From Bacillota bacterium (lineage in GTDB: Bacteria; Bacillota; Clostridia; Christensenellales; Aristaeellaceae), in the NCBI GenBank assembly GCA_023413135.1, contig JAEZQK010000092.1, positions 1 to 64,000 of the forward strand: a stretch of 64,000 nt of DNA, in the 5' to 3' direction. This document shows, piece after piece, positions 25,493 through 33,788 of this stretch; within the stretch, counting starts at the first letter, position 1, and each line of letters begins with the position of its first letter. The translations under genes and the position numbers were made by a program. The notes under the pieces are model-generated. The model saw nothing but the letters and a program-made list of their open reading frames with translations, was not told the origin of the DNA and made no database searches.

Positions 25493-26311
25493 TCAACCCC
25501 TCGCCAGCTTCTTGCGAATTCTGGTGGAGAACAACTCAATCACCAGCATCAGCACGATCATACCGCACAGGAATGCGCCTACCATGCTCCAGCGGCGGCT
25601 GTTGATGCACTGTATCAGCGCCGCGCCGATACCGCCCGCGCCGACAATGCCCAGCGTAGTCGCGTCCTTGATGTTAATGTCGAAACGGTAAATCAGCGTG
25701 GAAACAAAGTTGGCGTACAGTTGCGGAAGAATGCCATAGCGGATCTTCTGGAAAGTGGTGCACCCGGCCGCGTCAAGGCTTTCCAAAATGCGGGTATCAA
25801 GATCCTCAATGGCATTGATATACATTTTGCTGATCATGCCTATGGAGCAAATGCTCTGCGTCACTACGCCGCAAAACGCACCAGGCCCGGTCACCCTTAT
25901 CCACACCAACGCCCAGACAAGGCTGGGAATCGTGCGGATGAGCAGAATGAATGCACGAAAAATGAACGCCAGCCATTTGGGCATGATGTTTTCACTGGCC
26001 AAGAAGCTAAACGGAACCGCCAGTATGCCGCCAATCAACGTGCCAAGAACCGCAATGGCAATCGTCTCGAACAGCATGAACGGAACGCCATCCGTTGTGA
26101 TGTTGAACAGCAGGCTCGCATCCGGATGCGAAATGCCATAGATGATACCATAAGCAACCTCGCTGCCCTTGGCGGCAAGGCCTTTGAACCTGATCGCGTT
26201 GCCTGACCAATAAAGAACTAATGTGACAACGAGCAGGATCAACGTGTACAGCCACCAGCGCTTTGGCCGGTGCTCATACATATCCTCAATGGGATTGATG
26301 ATTCTTTGCAT
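25493..26311 (-). CDS. phnE: PhnE-type phosphonate ABC permease (second)
   Basis: This 272-residue membrane protein has about six hydrophobic segments. Its coupling loop reads ILESLDAAGCTTFQKIRYGI, followed by the PhnE-like DATTLGIVGAGGIGAAL motif. It pairs with the preceding permease as a heterodimeric pore. It lies 12 bases downstream of the first permease and is followed almost directly by the nucleotidase gene. Confidence 0.85.
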   Translation of the reverse strand: MQRIINPIEDMYEHRPKRWWLYTLILLVVTLVLYWSGNAIRFKGLAAKGSEVAYGIIYGISHPDASLLFNITTDGVPFMLFETIAIAVLGTLIGGILAVPFSFLASENIMPKWLAFIFRAFILLIRTIPSLVWALVWIRVTGPGAFCGVVTQSICSIGMISKMYINAIEDLDTRILESLDAAGCTTFQKIRYGILPQLYANFVSTLIYRFDINIKDATTLGIVGAGGIGAALIQCINSRRWSMVGAFLCGMIVLMLVIELFSTRIRKKLARG

Positions 26312-26323
26312 GCTTGCGGCCTC

Positions 26324-27175
26324 CTAGCTGAGCTTTCTGCGCAGGAACTGGCTGGTATTCTCGATGATGAGCACGACTACGAACAGTGCAATCAGCACCG
26401 TTCCCAGCCCCTCATAATCGCGCCAGCCGATGCGCTCGTTGATGAGAATGCCCAAGCCGCCGGCACCGACGTAGCCCAGGATAGAAGCGGCGCGAACGTT
26501 GATTTCAAACGAGTAAAGGCAATGGGATAGATACGTGGGTAGAATCTGCGGAAAGCAAGCGCTCCAAAAGGCTTCGAATTTTGAGGCGCCCAGCGCCTCC
26601 ATGGCTTCGAAGGCGCCCATATCGATGGTCTCAATGCTTTCGTAGAGCATTTTCGATACGATGCCGAAAGTGAAAATCGTGATGGCCACCGTGCCCGCGA
26701 ATGTACCAAGGCCGAAGATCAACGCGCAGACGGAGGCGATGACAAGCGTAGGCAGCGTACGTACGATATTGAGCAGCACGCGCAGGAATGCTACCAGCAT
26801 ACCGCTGCGATTGATGTTGGCGGACGCCAGCACAGCGAACGGCAGCGCAAGTGTGGAGCCGATCACCGAACCCATGACGGACATTTTGATGGTGTCCATC
26901 AGCGGCGGTATGACCTTGCCAAAGTAGCTCCAATCCGGATTGAAAACCTTTGCCAGGATGACCGTAAACTGATAACCGCGCTTTATGATAATGGACAAAT
27001 CAAAGCCGGTAATCTTAACCGAGCCCCAAACCACTGCGATCAGCGCCAGCCAGATCAAAACCGCACGGGAGCGTGGCTTCAAAACGCTGTGGTCTCCGAC
27101 CATCATCCTCCGAGGTTTGAAGATGCGGTCAAACAGGAGTGGCCTCACGGCTTTCGGCTGTTTTGCTTTTGCCAT
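26324..27175 (-). CDS. phnE: PhnE-type phosphonate ABC permease (first)
   Basis: This 283-residue membrane protein has coupling loop AFEAMEALGASKFEAFWSAC and the family motif ASILGYVGAGGLGILI. It has a longer basic N-terminus than its partner. Its start overlaps the stop of the ATPase gene by one base, so the two are coupled. Confidence 0.85.
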   Translation of the reverse strand: MAKAKQPKAVRPLLFDRIFKPRRMMVGDHSVLKPRSRAVLIWLALIAVVWGSVKITGFDLSIIIKRGYQFTVILAKVFNPDWSYFGKVIPPLMDTIKMSVMGSVIGSTLALPFAVLASANINRSGMLVAFLRVLLNIVRTLPTLVIASVCALIFGLGTFAGTVAITIFTFGIVSKMLYESIETIDMGAFEAMEALGASKFEAFWSACFPQILPTYLSHCLYSFEINVRAASILGYVGAGGLGILINERIGWRDYEGLGTVLIALFVVVLIIENTSQFLRRKLS

Positions 27176-28023
27176 CAGGCCTGCGCTCCCTTCTGTGAAA
27201 GGCTCTGCGAATCTTCCATGCTTGCTTTGGCAGCAGCGATCAAAGCCGCGTCCTTGGCGCTTTGCTCATCTGCCGCTTTGGGCACCGGCGCGCCGTTATA
27301 TATGGCATCAAGCACCTCCTGCGTTACCTCCTGAACAGGGCCGTCATAAACGATTTCACCCGCACGAATGCCGATCACGCGGTCGGCAAAATCAAGCGCC
27401 AGATCCACGTGATGGATATTGATGAGGATGGTGATTTTCATTTCCTTATTAATACGCTTGAAATCGCTCATCACCTGATTGGCGGTCACCGGGTCAAGCG
27501 CCGCAACAGGCTCGTCCGCCAGAATGATGGACGGATTTTGGTTCAGCGTCCGCGCCAGCGCCACGCGCTGCTGCTGTCCGCCGGAGAGCTGATCACAGCG
27601 GGTATAGGCCTTATCAAGGATACCGACTTTGTCAAGTGCCTCAAGCGCGGCCATCTCCTGCTTTTTCGTGAAGATGCCCAGCAGCACGCGGAAAAAGTTC
27701 ATGTCGGGCACCATGGAGGTGAGGACGTTCTTGATGACCGTAGAGCGGGTCACAAGATTGAATGATTGGAAGATCATGCCGATATGGCGGCGAAACCTGC
27801 GCAGGCTTTTCCCGCGCAAAGTCATAACGTCCACGCCGTCGACAACAACTTCGCCGGAAGTTACGTCGATCATGCGGTTGATCGTTCGAATCAGCGTCGA
27901 TTTGCCCGCGCCTGAAAGGCCGATGATGGCCACGAACTCGCCTTGTTCAATTTCCAGGGTCACGTCTTTCAGCCCCTGAACACCGTTGGGATAGGTCTTT
28001 CCGGCATGGGCAAACTCGATCAT
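27175..28023 (-). CDS. phnC: PhnC-type phosphonate ABC transporter ATPase
   Basis: This 282-residue ATPase has Walker A GLSGAGKST, Q-loop FQSFNL, signature LSGGQQQRVALARTL, Walker B IILADEPVAALDP and switch HHVD, all intact. ATG 28023 is chosen over GTG 28029 by spacing from GAGG. An Ala-rich tail of about 40 residues beyond the ATPase fold (PVPKAADEQSAKDAALIAAA) is unusual for PhnC. It is separated from phnD by a hairpin terminator that could set the protein ratio. Confidence 0.88.
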   Translation of the reverse strand: MIEFAHAGKTYPNGVQGLKDVTLEIEQGEFVAIIGLSGAGKSTLIRTINRMIDVTSGEVVVDGVDVMTLRGKSLRRFRRHIGMIFQSFNLVTRSTVIKNVLTSMVPDMNFFRVLLGIFTKKQEMAALEALDKVGILDKAYTRCDQLSGGQQQRVALARTLNQNPSIILADEPVAALDPVTANQVMSDFKRINKEMKITILINIHHVDLALDFADRVIGIRAGEIVYDGPVQEVTQEVLDAIYNGAPVPKAADEQSAKDAALIAAAKASMEDSQSLSQKGAQA

Positions 28024-28108
28024 AGGCACGCCTCTTCACTTTGTATAGATTACTTTTTACTATATCATTGAAGACATTAAATGACAATAGCGCTTGACGC
28101 CATTATCA

Positions 28109-28150
28109 TAAAAGAGGGGCGATACGGCATGCACCGTACCGCCCCTTTTG
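28109..28150 (-). terminator. Terminator or attenuator between phnD and phnC
   Basis: GGGGCGATACGG (28116-28127) pairs with CCGTACCGCCCC (28134-28145) with one mismatch. On the minus strand it is followed by TCTTTTATG. Partial read-through would give more binding protein than transporter. Confidence 0.75.
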
Positions 28151-28161
28151 GCACCAGAGGA

Positions 28162-29205
28162 TTATTGCACAACCGTCAGCGCCTGACGGGCACCGTCATA
28201 ATCGGCGTTTTTGGCAGGAGCGTAGCCTTCATGGCTATATACGGAGAAGATCGCCTTGCCTTCTTCGGTGCCGATCACGCTGATCAAAGCGTTCTGGATC
28301 GCGGCGATGAACTCAGGATTGTAAACCGCGGGGTTCGCCTTGGTGATGGACACGGTGTCATTGTAGATGCCCTCGGTCACGCCGATCACGCTCAGCTCGT
28401 TCCAAATGGATTCGGTACGGCCCATGCCGGCCTTGCCGGTCGCATCCTTTTGATCGGCGGGCAGGATCCAGGCAGCCTCGTAGTCGCGGCGGCCATCAGC
28501 ATAGCACACAATGATGTCCACGGATTCGGCGGCAGCCTGCGCAAAGCTCTCGCCGTAGCCGCTGAGGGTGACAGCGGTGGTCAGGTCGGAGATTTTCTTG
28601 CCTTCGTAGTTATTCATCAGCCACATGGTGGGATAAATGTAACCGGCGGAAGAAGATGTCTTCAGCACAGCCCAGTTGGCCTTGCTGAGGTCTTCCCAGG
28701 TGAGGGCTTCACCGGCGTTGACCTTGGCAGCCAGTTCCTTGCCATAGGCGGAAGGCGTAGCGTAAATCAGAGAGCGGTAGAAGGTCACCTGCTCTTCGGT
28801 AGGCAGGGTCTTGTTGGCATCGCCGTTCCATGTTTTCGGATCGGTGCTGTCATTGCTCAGGCCAGCGCGGGACGCAGTCAGGATGACATCGACCTCATCG
28901 CTGTACAGCGCATAGGTACCGCCGGGCAGCCAGCCAATATCGATGGTGCCGGCAGCCATGGCTTCGCCGGTGGCTTCGTAGGACGTGCCGACGGTGATGT
29001 CGATCTCGCCCACTTCATATCCCTGCTCCTTAAGAGCGGCTTTCAAAAGCTCAGGAAGATTTTTGGTGCCGGTGATGATCACGTCAGCATCCTTGGAAGG
29101 CACGAACTCGAGGGTCAGCTTGTCCAATTTGACGGCCTCGGCCATCGCGGATGTGCAGCCGGCGACCATCAATACCGCCAGCAGCAAAGCAAGGAACTTC
29201 CTCAT
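28162..29205 (-). CDS. phnD: PhnD-type phosphonate-binding lipoprotein
   Basis: This 347-residue protein has a lipoprotein signal (MRKFLALLLAVLMVAGCTS; VAGC lipobox with Cys17). The body is PhnD-like: LTLEFVPSKDADVI at the start, then GTSYEATGEAMAAGTIDIGW and SSSAGYIYPTMWL. It would capture a phosphonate, phosphite or related phosphoryl compound outside the membrane for PhnCEE. AGAGGAGG precedes the ATG. No C-P lyase genes are nearby, so the ligand need not be a phosphonate. Confidence 0.88.
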   Translation of the reverse strand: MRKFLALLLAVLMVAGCTSAMAEAVKLDKLTLEFVPSKDADVIITGTKNLPELLKAALKEQGYEVGEIDITVGTSYEATGEAMAAGTIDIGWLPGGTYALYSDEVDVILTASRAGLSNDSTDPKTWNGDANKTLPTEEQVTFYRSLIYATPSAYGKELAAKVNAGEALTWEDLSKANWAVLKTSSSAGYIYPTMWLMNNYEGKKISDLTTAVTLSGYGESFAQAAAESVDIIVCYADGRRDYEAAWILPADQKDATGKAGMGRTESIWNELSVIGVTEGIYNDTVSITKANPAVYNPEFIAAIQNALISVIGTEEGKAIFSVYSHEGYAPAKNADYDGARQALTVVQ

Positions 29206-29243
29206 GTAGTTTTCCTCCTCTGGTTAATTTCGGGTACTTACCT

Positions 29244-29272
29244 ATTGTACGCCAACACAAAGTGCATTTCAA
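29244..29272 (-). promoter_or_regulatory. Promoter of the phnDCEE operon
   Basis: On the minus strand TTGAAA (29272-29267) and TACAAT (29249-29244) are spaced by 17 bases, about 40 bases upstream of phnD. Confidence 0.65.
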
Positions 29273-29344
29273 TCATCCTCCGCTAGAATCTGACAATTTT
29301 TTTGCAAGAACATCCTGCATTTTCTTTTCCTTGTTTCAATGCTA

Positions 29345-29353
29345 TGTTATACT
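29345..29353 (+). promoter_or_regulatory. Extended -10 promoter of the two-component operon
   Basis: TGTTATACT fits an extended -10. It would give a leader of about 200 bases that includes both repeats described below. The -35 is weak. Confidence 0.35.
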
Positions 29354-29409
29354 TTTTCTATAGCCGACAGAGCAAAACGCATCGCCGCCCAGGCCGATGT
29401 GCCTCCCTT

Positions 29410-29425
29410 CCACGCGCGCGCGTGG
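29410..29425. repeat. 16-base alternating CG palindrome
   Basis: CCACGCGCGCGCGTGG is a perfect palindrome with ten alternating purine-pyrimidine steps, a Z-DNA-prone run, in the leader of the response-regulator gene. Confidence 0.6.
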
Positions 29426-29437
29426 ACCAAAAAAACC

Positions 29438-29506
29438 GTCCCATTCGTCCTTTTCGTCCCAAACGTCCCGAAAAGGGACAAATGGGACGAATGGGACGAA
29501 AAGGAC
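29438..29506. repeat. Palindromic array of 9-base repeats
   Basis: Three 9-base units on the left (GTCCCATTC, GTCCTTTTC, GTCCCAAAC) and three on the right (AAATGGGAC, GAATGGGAC, GAAAAGGAC) flank a centre GTCCCGAAAAGGGAC. Every unit is 9 bases long with no gaps. The RNA would fold into one long hairpin. It lies in the presumed leader of the response-regulator gene. Confidence 0.8.
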
Positions 29507-29567
29507 GATAAATATTATGTATGGTTCATCGTCCCAAAGTGAATCTGAAAAGTTGAGGAGAAAGCGC

Positions 29568-30272
29568 ATGAAAGTATTGGTGGCCGAGGACGAGCGGGAC
29601 CTGCGCTCGCTTTTGCGCATGAACCTTGCTGAGGAAGGCTATGATGTGCTGGAGGCGCCCGACGGCCTTGCCGCATGGGCGATTTTGCAGCGGGAAAAAA
29701 TCGGCCTGGCTCTTTTGGATGTGATGATGCCTGGGCTCGACGGCCTGAACTTGCTTTGCAAGCTGCGGGAAGTAAGCGATGTACCAGTCATTATGCTCAC
29801 CGCCCGCGGCGAGGAAATGGACAAGGTACTGGGGCTGAACCTGGGGGCGGACGACTATCTGACCAAGCCCTTTTCTATGGCGGAACTGATGGCCCGCATC
29901 GCCGCCCGGCTTCGCCGCAGCAGGGAACATGCAGGCGCAAAAAATGAAGCCGGCACACACCTTCAAGCGGGGCCGCTGACACTTGACAAAGCAGGATGCA
30001 CAGCCTTTTTAAGTGGGGTGGCGCTTAATCTCGGCGCCAAGGAATTATTGCTGCTTTGCCACCTGATGGAAAATCCGGGCCGCGTTTTCACCAAGCGGCA
30101 ATTATACCAGGCTGTATGGAACGAGGACACCTACTATGACGATAATACCATCATGGTGCATATCAGCCGCCTGCGCGGCAAAATCGAAGATGATACGAAA
30201 AATCCGGCCTACATCCAGACGGTGCGGGGCATAGGCTACAGGTTTTCTCCGGATGGAGGAAAACAGCCATGA
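29568..30272 (+). CDS. OmpR/PhoB-family response regulator
   Basis: This 234-residue protein has a receiver domain with acidic pocket (AEDERD), phosphoacceptor Asp in LLDVMMPGLDGL and Lys in LTKPFSMAEL. A winged-helix output domain follows (ELLLLCHLMENPGRVFTKRQ and IQTVRGIGYRF). The start at 29568 (MKVLVAEDE) follows GAGGAGA; the longer upstream frame is a translation of the repeats. It is coupled to the kinase by a 4-base overlap. Confidence 0.93.
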   Translation: MKVLVAEDERDLRSLLRMNLAEEGYDVLEAPDGLAAWAILQREKIGLALLDVMMPGLDGLNLLCKLREVSDVPVIMLTARGEEMDKVLGLNLGADDYLTKPFSMAELMARIAARLRRSREHAGAKNEAGTHLQAGPLTLDKAGCTAFLSGVALNLGAKELLLLCHLMENPGRVFTKRQLYQAVWNEDTYYDDNTIMVHISRLRGKIEDDTKNPAYIQTVRGIGYRFSPDGGKQP

Positions 30273-31675
30273 CGCAGAAGATGCACCGCAGCTTCCTTTT
30301 GCATTACGGCCTGATGCTCCTTTTGTCCGCCATCATCGGCCTGATCGCCTTCACCGCGCTGGATTTTGCGGGCAGCATACTTTCCAGCGTGCTTGTCAAA
30401 AACCGCTATCCCGCCCAGTCACTCTTAATGGCGGATTACCGTCAAATCGATGTTTCCGGCGTTATAGAAAACGGCGGCGGCGTGCAGGTGATCAATGATC
30501 AATATGAAATTGTGTTGTCCAGCGGGCTTGATGTTTTTCAAAAAAGAGCGCTAACCCCCGGGGAATTCACGGATTTTCTTACAGGCAGCCGTGCCGTGGG
30601 CGTACCTTACAGCCACGACATCGCCTACAGCCAGGAAGGCCGGTACTGGCTCGTCGTCACATTCCCCACATCGCTACGCATCGACTTTTCCTTCGCCCGC
30701 AATACGCTGTACCCCTCCAGGGATACTCAGGCAGTAGTAGGCGCCATCGTTGCCACGGTGATCCTGTATCTGCTTTTCCTTTCCCTGGCCGCGGCCGCAT
30801 CCTCCAGGCTGACGGCACTGACCATCACAAAACCGCTCCAAAAGCTGTGCCAGAGCACCCGGCGTTTAAAAGAAGGCGATTATTCGGCCCGGGTGGATTT
30901 GAAGCTGAAAAATGAGTTTCTGGAACTGCAAAACACGTTCAACGGCATGGCGCAAAAACTGCAGGAAGAAACAAGGCTTCGGGAGCATGCGGAAAAAAGC
31001 CGCCGCCAGTTGGTGCTGGATATTTCCCACGATTTAAAGAATCCTCTTGCCGCCATTTTGGGCTACGCGGAATATGGCCTGAATCATCCGGATGAGCCTA
31101 TGGAAGCACAGCGTACCCATTTGACGGCTATCAGGGATAACGGGCAGCGGGCCAACACGCTGATCACCGGCCTGTTTGAGCTGTCAAAGCTTGAAAGCCC
31201 GGAATACCGCCTTCAGAAATGCCGGGTAGACTTGGGTGAATACCTTCGCCTGACTGCCGCCCAGTACATTACCGGTCTGGACAGTGCAGGCTTTGATTAT
31301 GATTTTGACATCCCGGAGGAGGAAGCATGGGTCCAAATTGATGAAACCGCCATGGACCGGGTGTTCCAAAATCTGTTTACAAACGCGCTGCAATACAACC
31401 CAACCGGCACAAAAATCACACTTTCCCTGACGGCAAAAGAGAATGCTTTTGAAATATGCTTCCGTGACAGCGGCATAGGCATGGCGGAGGAACTGGCCCA
31501 ATCCATTTTCCAGCCATTTACCCGGGCGGATGTTTCAAGAAACTCCAAAACGGGCGGTACCGGTCTGGGTCTAGCCATCGTCCGGCAGATCATCTGCCTG
31601 CACGGCGGCAGTATCAGCCTTCAAACGGCTCCCCAAAGGGGCTGCGCCTTTTATATTACACTTCCCAAAGCTTAA
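30269..31675 (+). CDS. Sensor histidine kinase
   Basis: This 468-residue membrane kinase has a first transmembrane helix at about 10-35, an extracellular sensor region of about 110 residues, and a second helix at about 150-175. Then come HAMP (ITKPLQKLCQSTRRLKEGDY), the H-box DISHDLKNPLAAILGYAE and the ATP-binding N, G1 and G2 boxes (NLFTNALQYNPTG, RDSGIGMAEEL, GGTGLGLAIV). The signal is unknown. The genes immediately downstream are its likely targets. Confidence 0.92.
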   Translation: MTQKMHRSFLLHYGLMLLLSAIIGLIAFTALDFAGSILSSVLVKNRYPAQSLLMADYRQIDVSGVIENGGGVQVINDQYEIVLSSGLDVFQKRALTPGEFTDFLTGSRAVGVPYSHDIAYSQEGRYWLVVTFPTSLRIDFSFARNTLYPSRDTQAVVGAIVATVILYLLFLSLAAAASSRLTALTITKPLQKLCQSTRRLKEGDYSARVDLKLKNEFLELQNTFNGMAQKLQEETRLREHAEKSRRQLVLDISHDLKNPLAAILGYAEYGLNHPDEPMEAQRTHLTAIRDNGQRANTLITGLFELSKLESPEYRLQKCRVDLGEYLRLTAAQYITGLDSAGFDYDFDIPEEEAWVQIDETAMDRVFQNLFTNALQYNPTGTKITLSLTAKENAFEICFRDSGIGMAEELAQSIFQPFTRADVSRNSKTGGTGLGLAIVRQIICLHGGSISLQTAPQRGCAFYITLPKA

Positions 31676-31688
31676 GGTAGATTTAAGG
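31671..31688 (+). promoter_or_regulatory. Direct-repeat site for an OmpR-type regulator
   Basis: CTTAAGG (31671-31677) and TTTAAGG (31682-31688) are spaced by exactly 11 bases, one helical turn, overlapping the kinase stop. That spacing is typical of OmpR/PhoB-family sites. It lies about 100 bases upstream of the methyltransferase start. Confidence 0.5.
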
Positions 31689-31779
31689 TTTTGTTTAGAA
31701 GCGCTTCAGCTTTCCTTGTTATTCTTGTAACGAAGCCGGACGGAAAGTGCGGCTGCAAGAATACGGGAGGGTTTAACTC

Positions 31780-32394
31780 ATGATGGAAACACTGGAGGGC
31801 CATTTTTACAACTGGGGCGGTGTGCTGTTCTTCTTCGCCATCTACGCCGTCGTCCTTCTCTTTCTCCCCTTTTATCGCAAGATGGAAAAAAAGCCCCGGG
31901 GCACGTATCTGGCTTTTGTCATCGCCTTTGCCATTGAAATGCACGGCATCCCCTTCAGCATGTACCTGATCTCCTGGATCGTAGGCAAAAACCTGCCGGA
32001 AGGCGTGCTGTGGGGCCACACGCTGATCAATCAAATCGGATTTCTCGGGATGTACATCAACATCGGCTGCGCCATCATTGCATTGACACTCATCCTTTGC
32101 GGCTGGCGGGAGATACACAGGGCTTACTGGGTAAAAGACAAGGGCAAAGGACAGCTGGTCACCACGGGCATCTACCGCTACATCCGCCACCCCCAGTACA
32201 CGGGCCTGTTGCTCCTGTCCCTGGGCATGCTCATCGAGTGGGCCACGCTGCCGATGCTGGTTCTATACCCGGTCATGGTATTCATGTACGTACGCTTGGC
32301 CAGGCGGGAGGAAAAGGACATGCTTGCGGAATTCGGCACGGCCTACGAACTGTATATGAAGCGGACAAAACGGTTCATCCCCTTTGTGGTGTAA
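31780..32394 (+). CDS. Isoprenylcysteine carboxyl methyltransferase-like membrane protein
   Basis: This 204-residue protein has about five hydrophobic segments. The C-terminal motif GIYRYIRHPQYTGLLLLSLG, followed by an RLARREEKDML stretch, is typical of ICMT/PEMT-type S-adenosylmethionine-dependent membrane methyltransferases. The bacterial substrate is not known. The start follows GGGAGGG. It lies just after the two-component system and before a metallopeptidase; a truncated copy of it occurs at 33588-33758. Confidence 0.8.
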   Translation: MMETLEGHFYNWGGVLFFFAIYAVVLLFLPFYRKMEKKPRGTYLAFVIAFAIEMHGIPFSMYLISWIVGKNLPEGVLWGHTLINQIGFLGMYINIGCAIIALTLILCGWREIHRAYWVKDKGKGQLVTTGIYRYIRHPQYTGLLLLSLGMLIEWATLPMLVLYPVMVFMYVRLARREEKDMLAEFGTAYELYMKRTKRFIPFVV

Positions 32395-32424
32395 TGATTA
32401 CATGCTTTAAGGGAGGCAACTCAA

Positions 32425-33201
32425 TTGAAAAGGAATCCCAAGAAACCGCTACTCATCGCCGGCCTTGTTTTCGCAGCGCTCGCGCTTTTGTTCGGCGCTT
32501 CATTCATCCCCACATTGTGGCTGGATAACGGAAGCATGCACGCACTTTCCGGCGACTGGATCACCGTTTACTACGAAACAAAGGAAGAAGCCGCCCGGGA
32601 TGTGTTTGCCTTGGTAGAGGCGGAGGCCGGCAGGCTGACGCAAAAGCTGGGTTTTGCCCAAAAGCAGGATTTGAAGCTGTACATCTACGATAAGCAAAGC
32701 ACCTTCCAAACGAAAAAGTACGGCCTTATTGCACCGCTTTTGAACCTGAACTGGTATATCGGAGACAACCGGGGAAGCACGGTCATCCTTGCTTCCCCCG
32801 CCGAGGTCACAAACCCGGAGGCCTATGACAGGAGGAAGTATGCAGCTCCCCATGAGATGGTGCACGCACTGAACTCCATCCTGAACAGCAAAATGCCTTT
32901 GTGGCTCAACGAGGGGGCCGCACTGTACCTGACCAACGGAGCTCCGCCGGATGATCTGTACGACAACTCTGCCATCCCAACACTTCAGCAGATGAACACC
33001 AAAAGCCCCGTGGACTTTTCCAATATGGGCGGCTACTATTTCGCCCATACCTACATCGAGTACCTGGACAAAGCCTACGGCTGGGATAAGGTTTTGACGC
33101 TGCTGAAAACAGGCGACTATAACGATGCGCTTGGCAAAACGAAAGAAACGGTTTATCAGGAATGGATCACATTCCTGAAGGACAATTATTCGAAGGCATG
33201 A
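32425..33201 (+). CDS. Membrane-anchored MA-type metallopeptidase
   Basis: This 258-residue protein has one N-terminal transmembrane helix (about 8-30) and an extracytoplasmic domain with zinc motif H143-E144-M-V-H147 and downstream Glu163 in LWLNEGAALYL. This is the gluzincin pattern of the peptidase MA-like family. It would cleave peptides or proteins at the outer face of the membrane. GGGAGG precedes the ATG. A paralogue with about two-thirds identity by eye follows at 33789. Confidence 0.82.
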   Translation: MKRNPKKPLLIAGLVFAALALLFGASFIPTLWLDNGSMHALSGDWITVYYETKEEAARDVFALVEAEAGRLTQKLGFAQKQDLKLYIYDKQSTFQTKKYGLIAPLLNLNWYIGDNRGSTVILASPAEVTNPEAYDRRKYAAPHEMVHALNSILNSKMPLWLNEGAALYLTNGAPPDDLYDNSAIPTLQQMNTKSPVDFSNMGGYYFAHTYIEYLDKAYGWDKVLTLLKTGDYNDALGKTKETVYQEWITFLKDNYSKA

Positions 33202-33215
33202 GCAAATGTGGTGTG

Positions 33216-33256
33216 AAAACGGGCAGGCTCCAATATGGGAACCTGTCCGTTTTTCT
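33216..33256 (+). terminator. Terminator after the first metallopeptidase
   Basis: AAAACGGGCAGGCTCC and GGGAACCTGTCCGTTTTT form a nearly continuous stem with a U-rich tail (TTTTTCTTTTCC). Confidence 0.8.
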
Positions 33257-33290
33257 TTTCCGGATTTCCGCAAAGGAAAATAATACACTT

Positions 33291-33443
33291 CAAATCATGA
33301 ATGCATCGATGGGTTCAGGGTAGGGCGGGGGTGCCGGTGCCATGCGGCTTGGCAAATATGCGTGCTGACGGCTGGAGCAAGCCCCCGCCCTACATCGTCA
33401 ACGGCGCTTCCATATTCATCAAAGCATTTGTGTTTTGGATTGG
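33291..33443. repeat. MITE-like repeat, copy A
   Basis: This element of about 153 bases has outer arms related to TAAATGCATCGATGG on the left and CATCAAAGCATTTGTGTTTTGG on the right (complementary ends). The inner arms are GTAGGGCGGGGG and GCCCCCGCCCTAC. It is the same element as copies B and C below. Its left end has diverged. Confidence 0.75.
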
Positions 33444-33586
33444 TTCAAACCATAAATGCATCGATGGGTTCAGGATAGGGCGGGGGCAAGCGTTCGCCGT
33501 CGTTCCCCATGTATTCATTCATAGATAAGATTACAATACCCCAGTGTGTTATACGGCGGGAGCAAGTCCCCGCCCTAATCCGAACA
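33444..33586. repeat. MITE-like repeat, copy B, truncated
   Basis: This copy is in the same orientation as copy A. It has the left arm CATAAATGCATCGATGGG and inner arms ATAGGGCGGGGGCAAG and AGTCCCCGCCCTA, but no right arm. Where that should lie, the methyltransferase remnant begins. The junction suggests a deletion event beside the element. Confidence 0.65.
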
Positions 33587-33587
33587 G

Positions 33588-33758
33588 GGCATGCTCATCG
33601 AATGGGTGACGCTTCCGCTTCTGATCCTGTTTCCAGTGATGGTATTCATGTATGTCCGTCTGGCAAAGCGTGAGGAAAAGGACATGCTCATCGAGTTTGG
33701 CGATCAATATGCCCTGTATATGAAACAGACTAAACACTTTTTACCTTTTGTGTTATAA
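33588..33758 (+). pseudogene. 3' remnant of a second ICMT-like methyltransferase gene
   Basis: The 57 codons read GMLIEWVTLPLLILFPVMVF and continue MYVRLAKREEKDMLIEFG to a stop at 33756-33758. Nearly every residue matches the last 57 of the intact methyltransferase at 31780. The 5' three-quarters are missing and replaced by MITE-like sequence. It lies at the same place relative to the second metallopeptidase as the intact gene does to the first, so the pair was duplicated together and this copy then decayed. Confidence 0.9.
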
Positions 33759-33759
33759 T
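33731..33759 (+). promoter_or_regulatory. Promoter of the second metallopeptidase
   Basis: TATAAT (33754-33759) overlaps the stop codon of the remnant. TAAACA, 17 bases upstream, matches TTGACA at four positions. It may let the gene be expressed on its own after loss of its operon partner. Confidence 0.45.
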
Positions 33760-33788
33760 GGCACAAGAATTTCGGAAGGAGTTCCCAT

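Larger units (their letters stand above)
33202..33788. other. 587-base region of repeats and a gene remnant
   Basis: In order it holds a terminator, two copies of a MITE-like repeat, the decayed 3' end of a methyltransferase gene, and the promoter and ribosome site of the second metallopeptidase. All are listed separately. Confidence 0.8.

Noticed and set aside
28081..29286. Plus-strand open frame of 401 codons
   Set aside because: It is antisense to phnD and includes the operon terminator; not a gene.
29397..29567. N-terminal extension of the response regulator
   Set aside because: It translates the palindromic repeats; the receiver domain begins normally at 29568 after a strong ribosome site.
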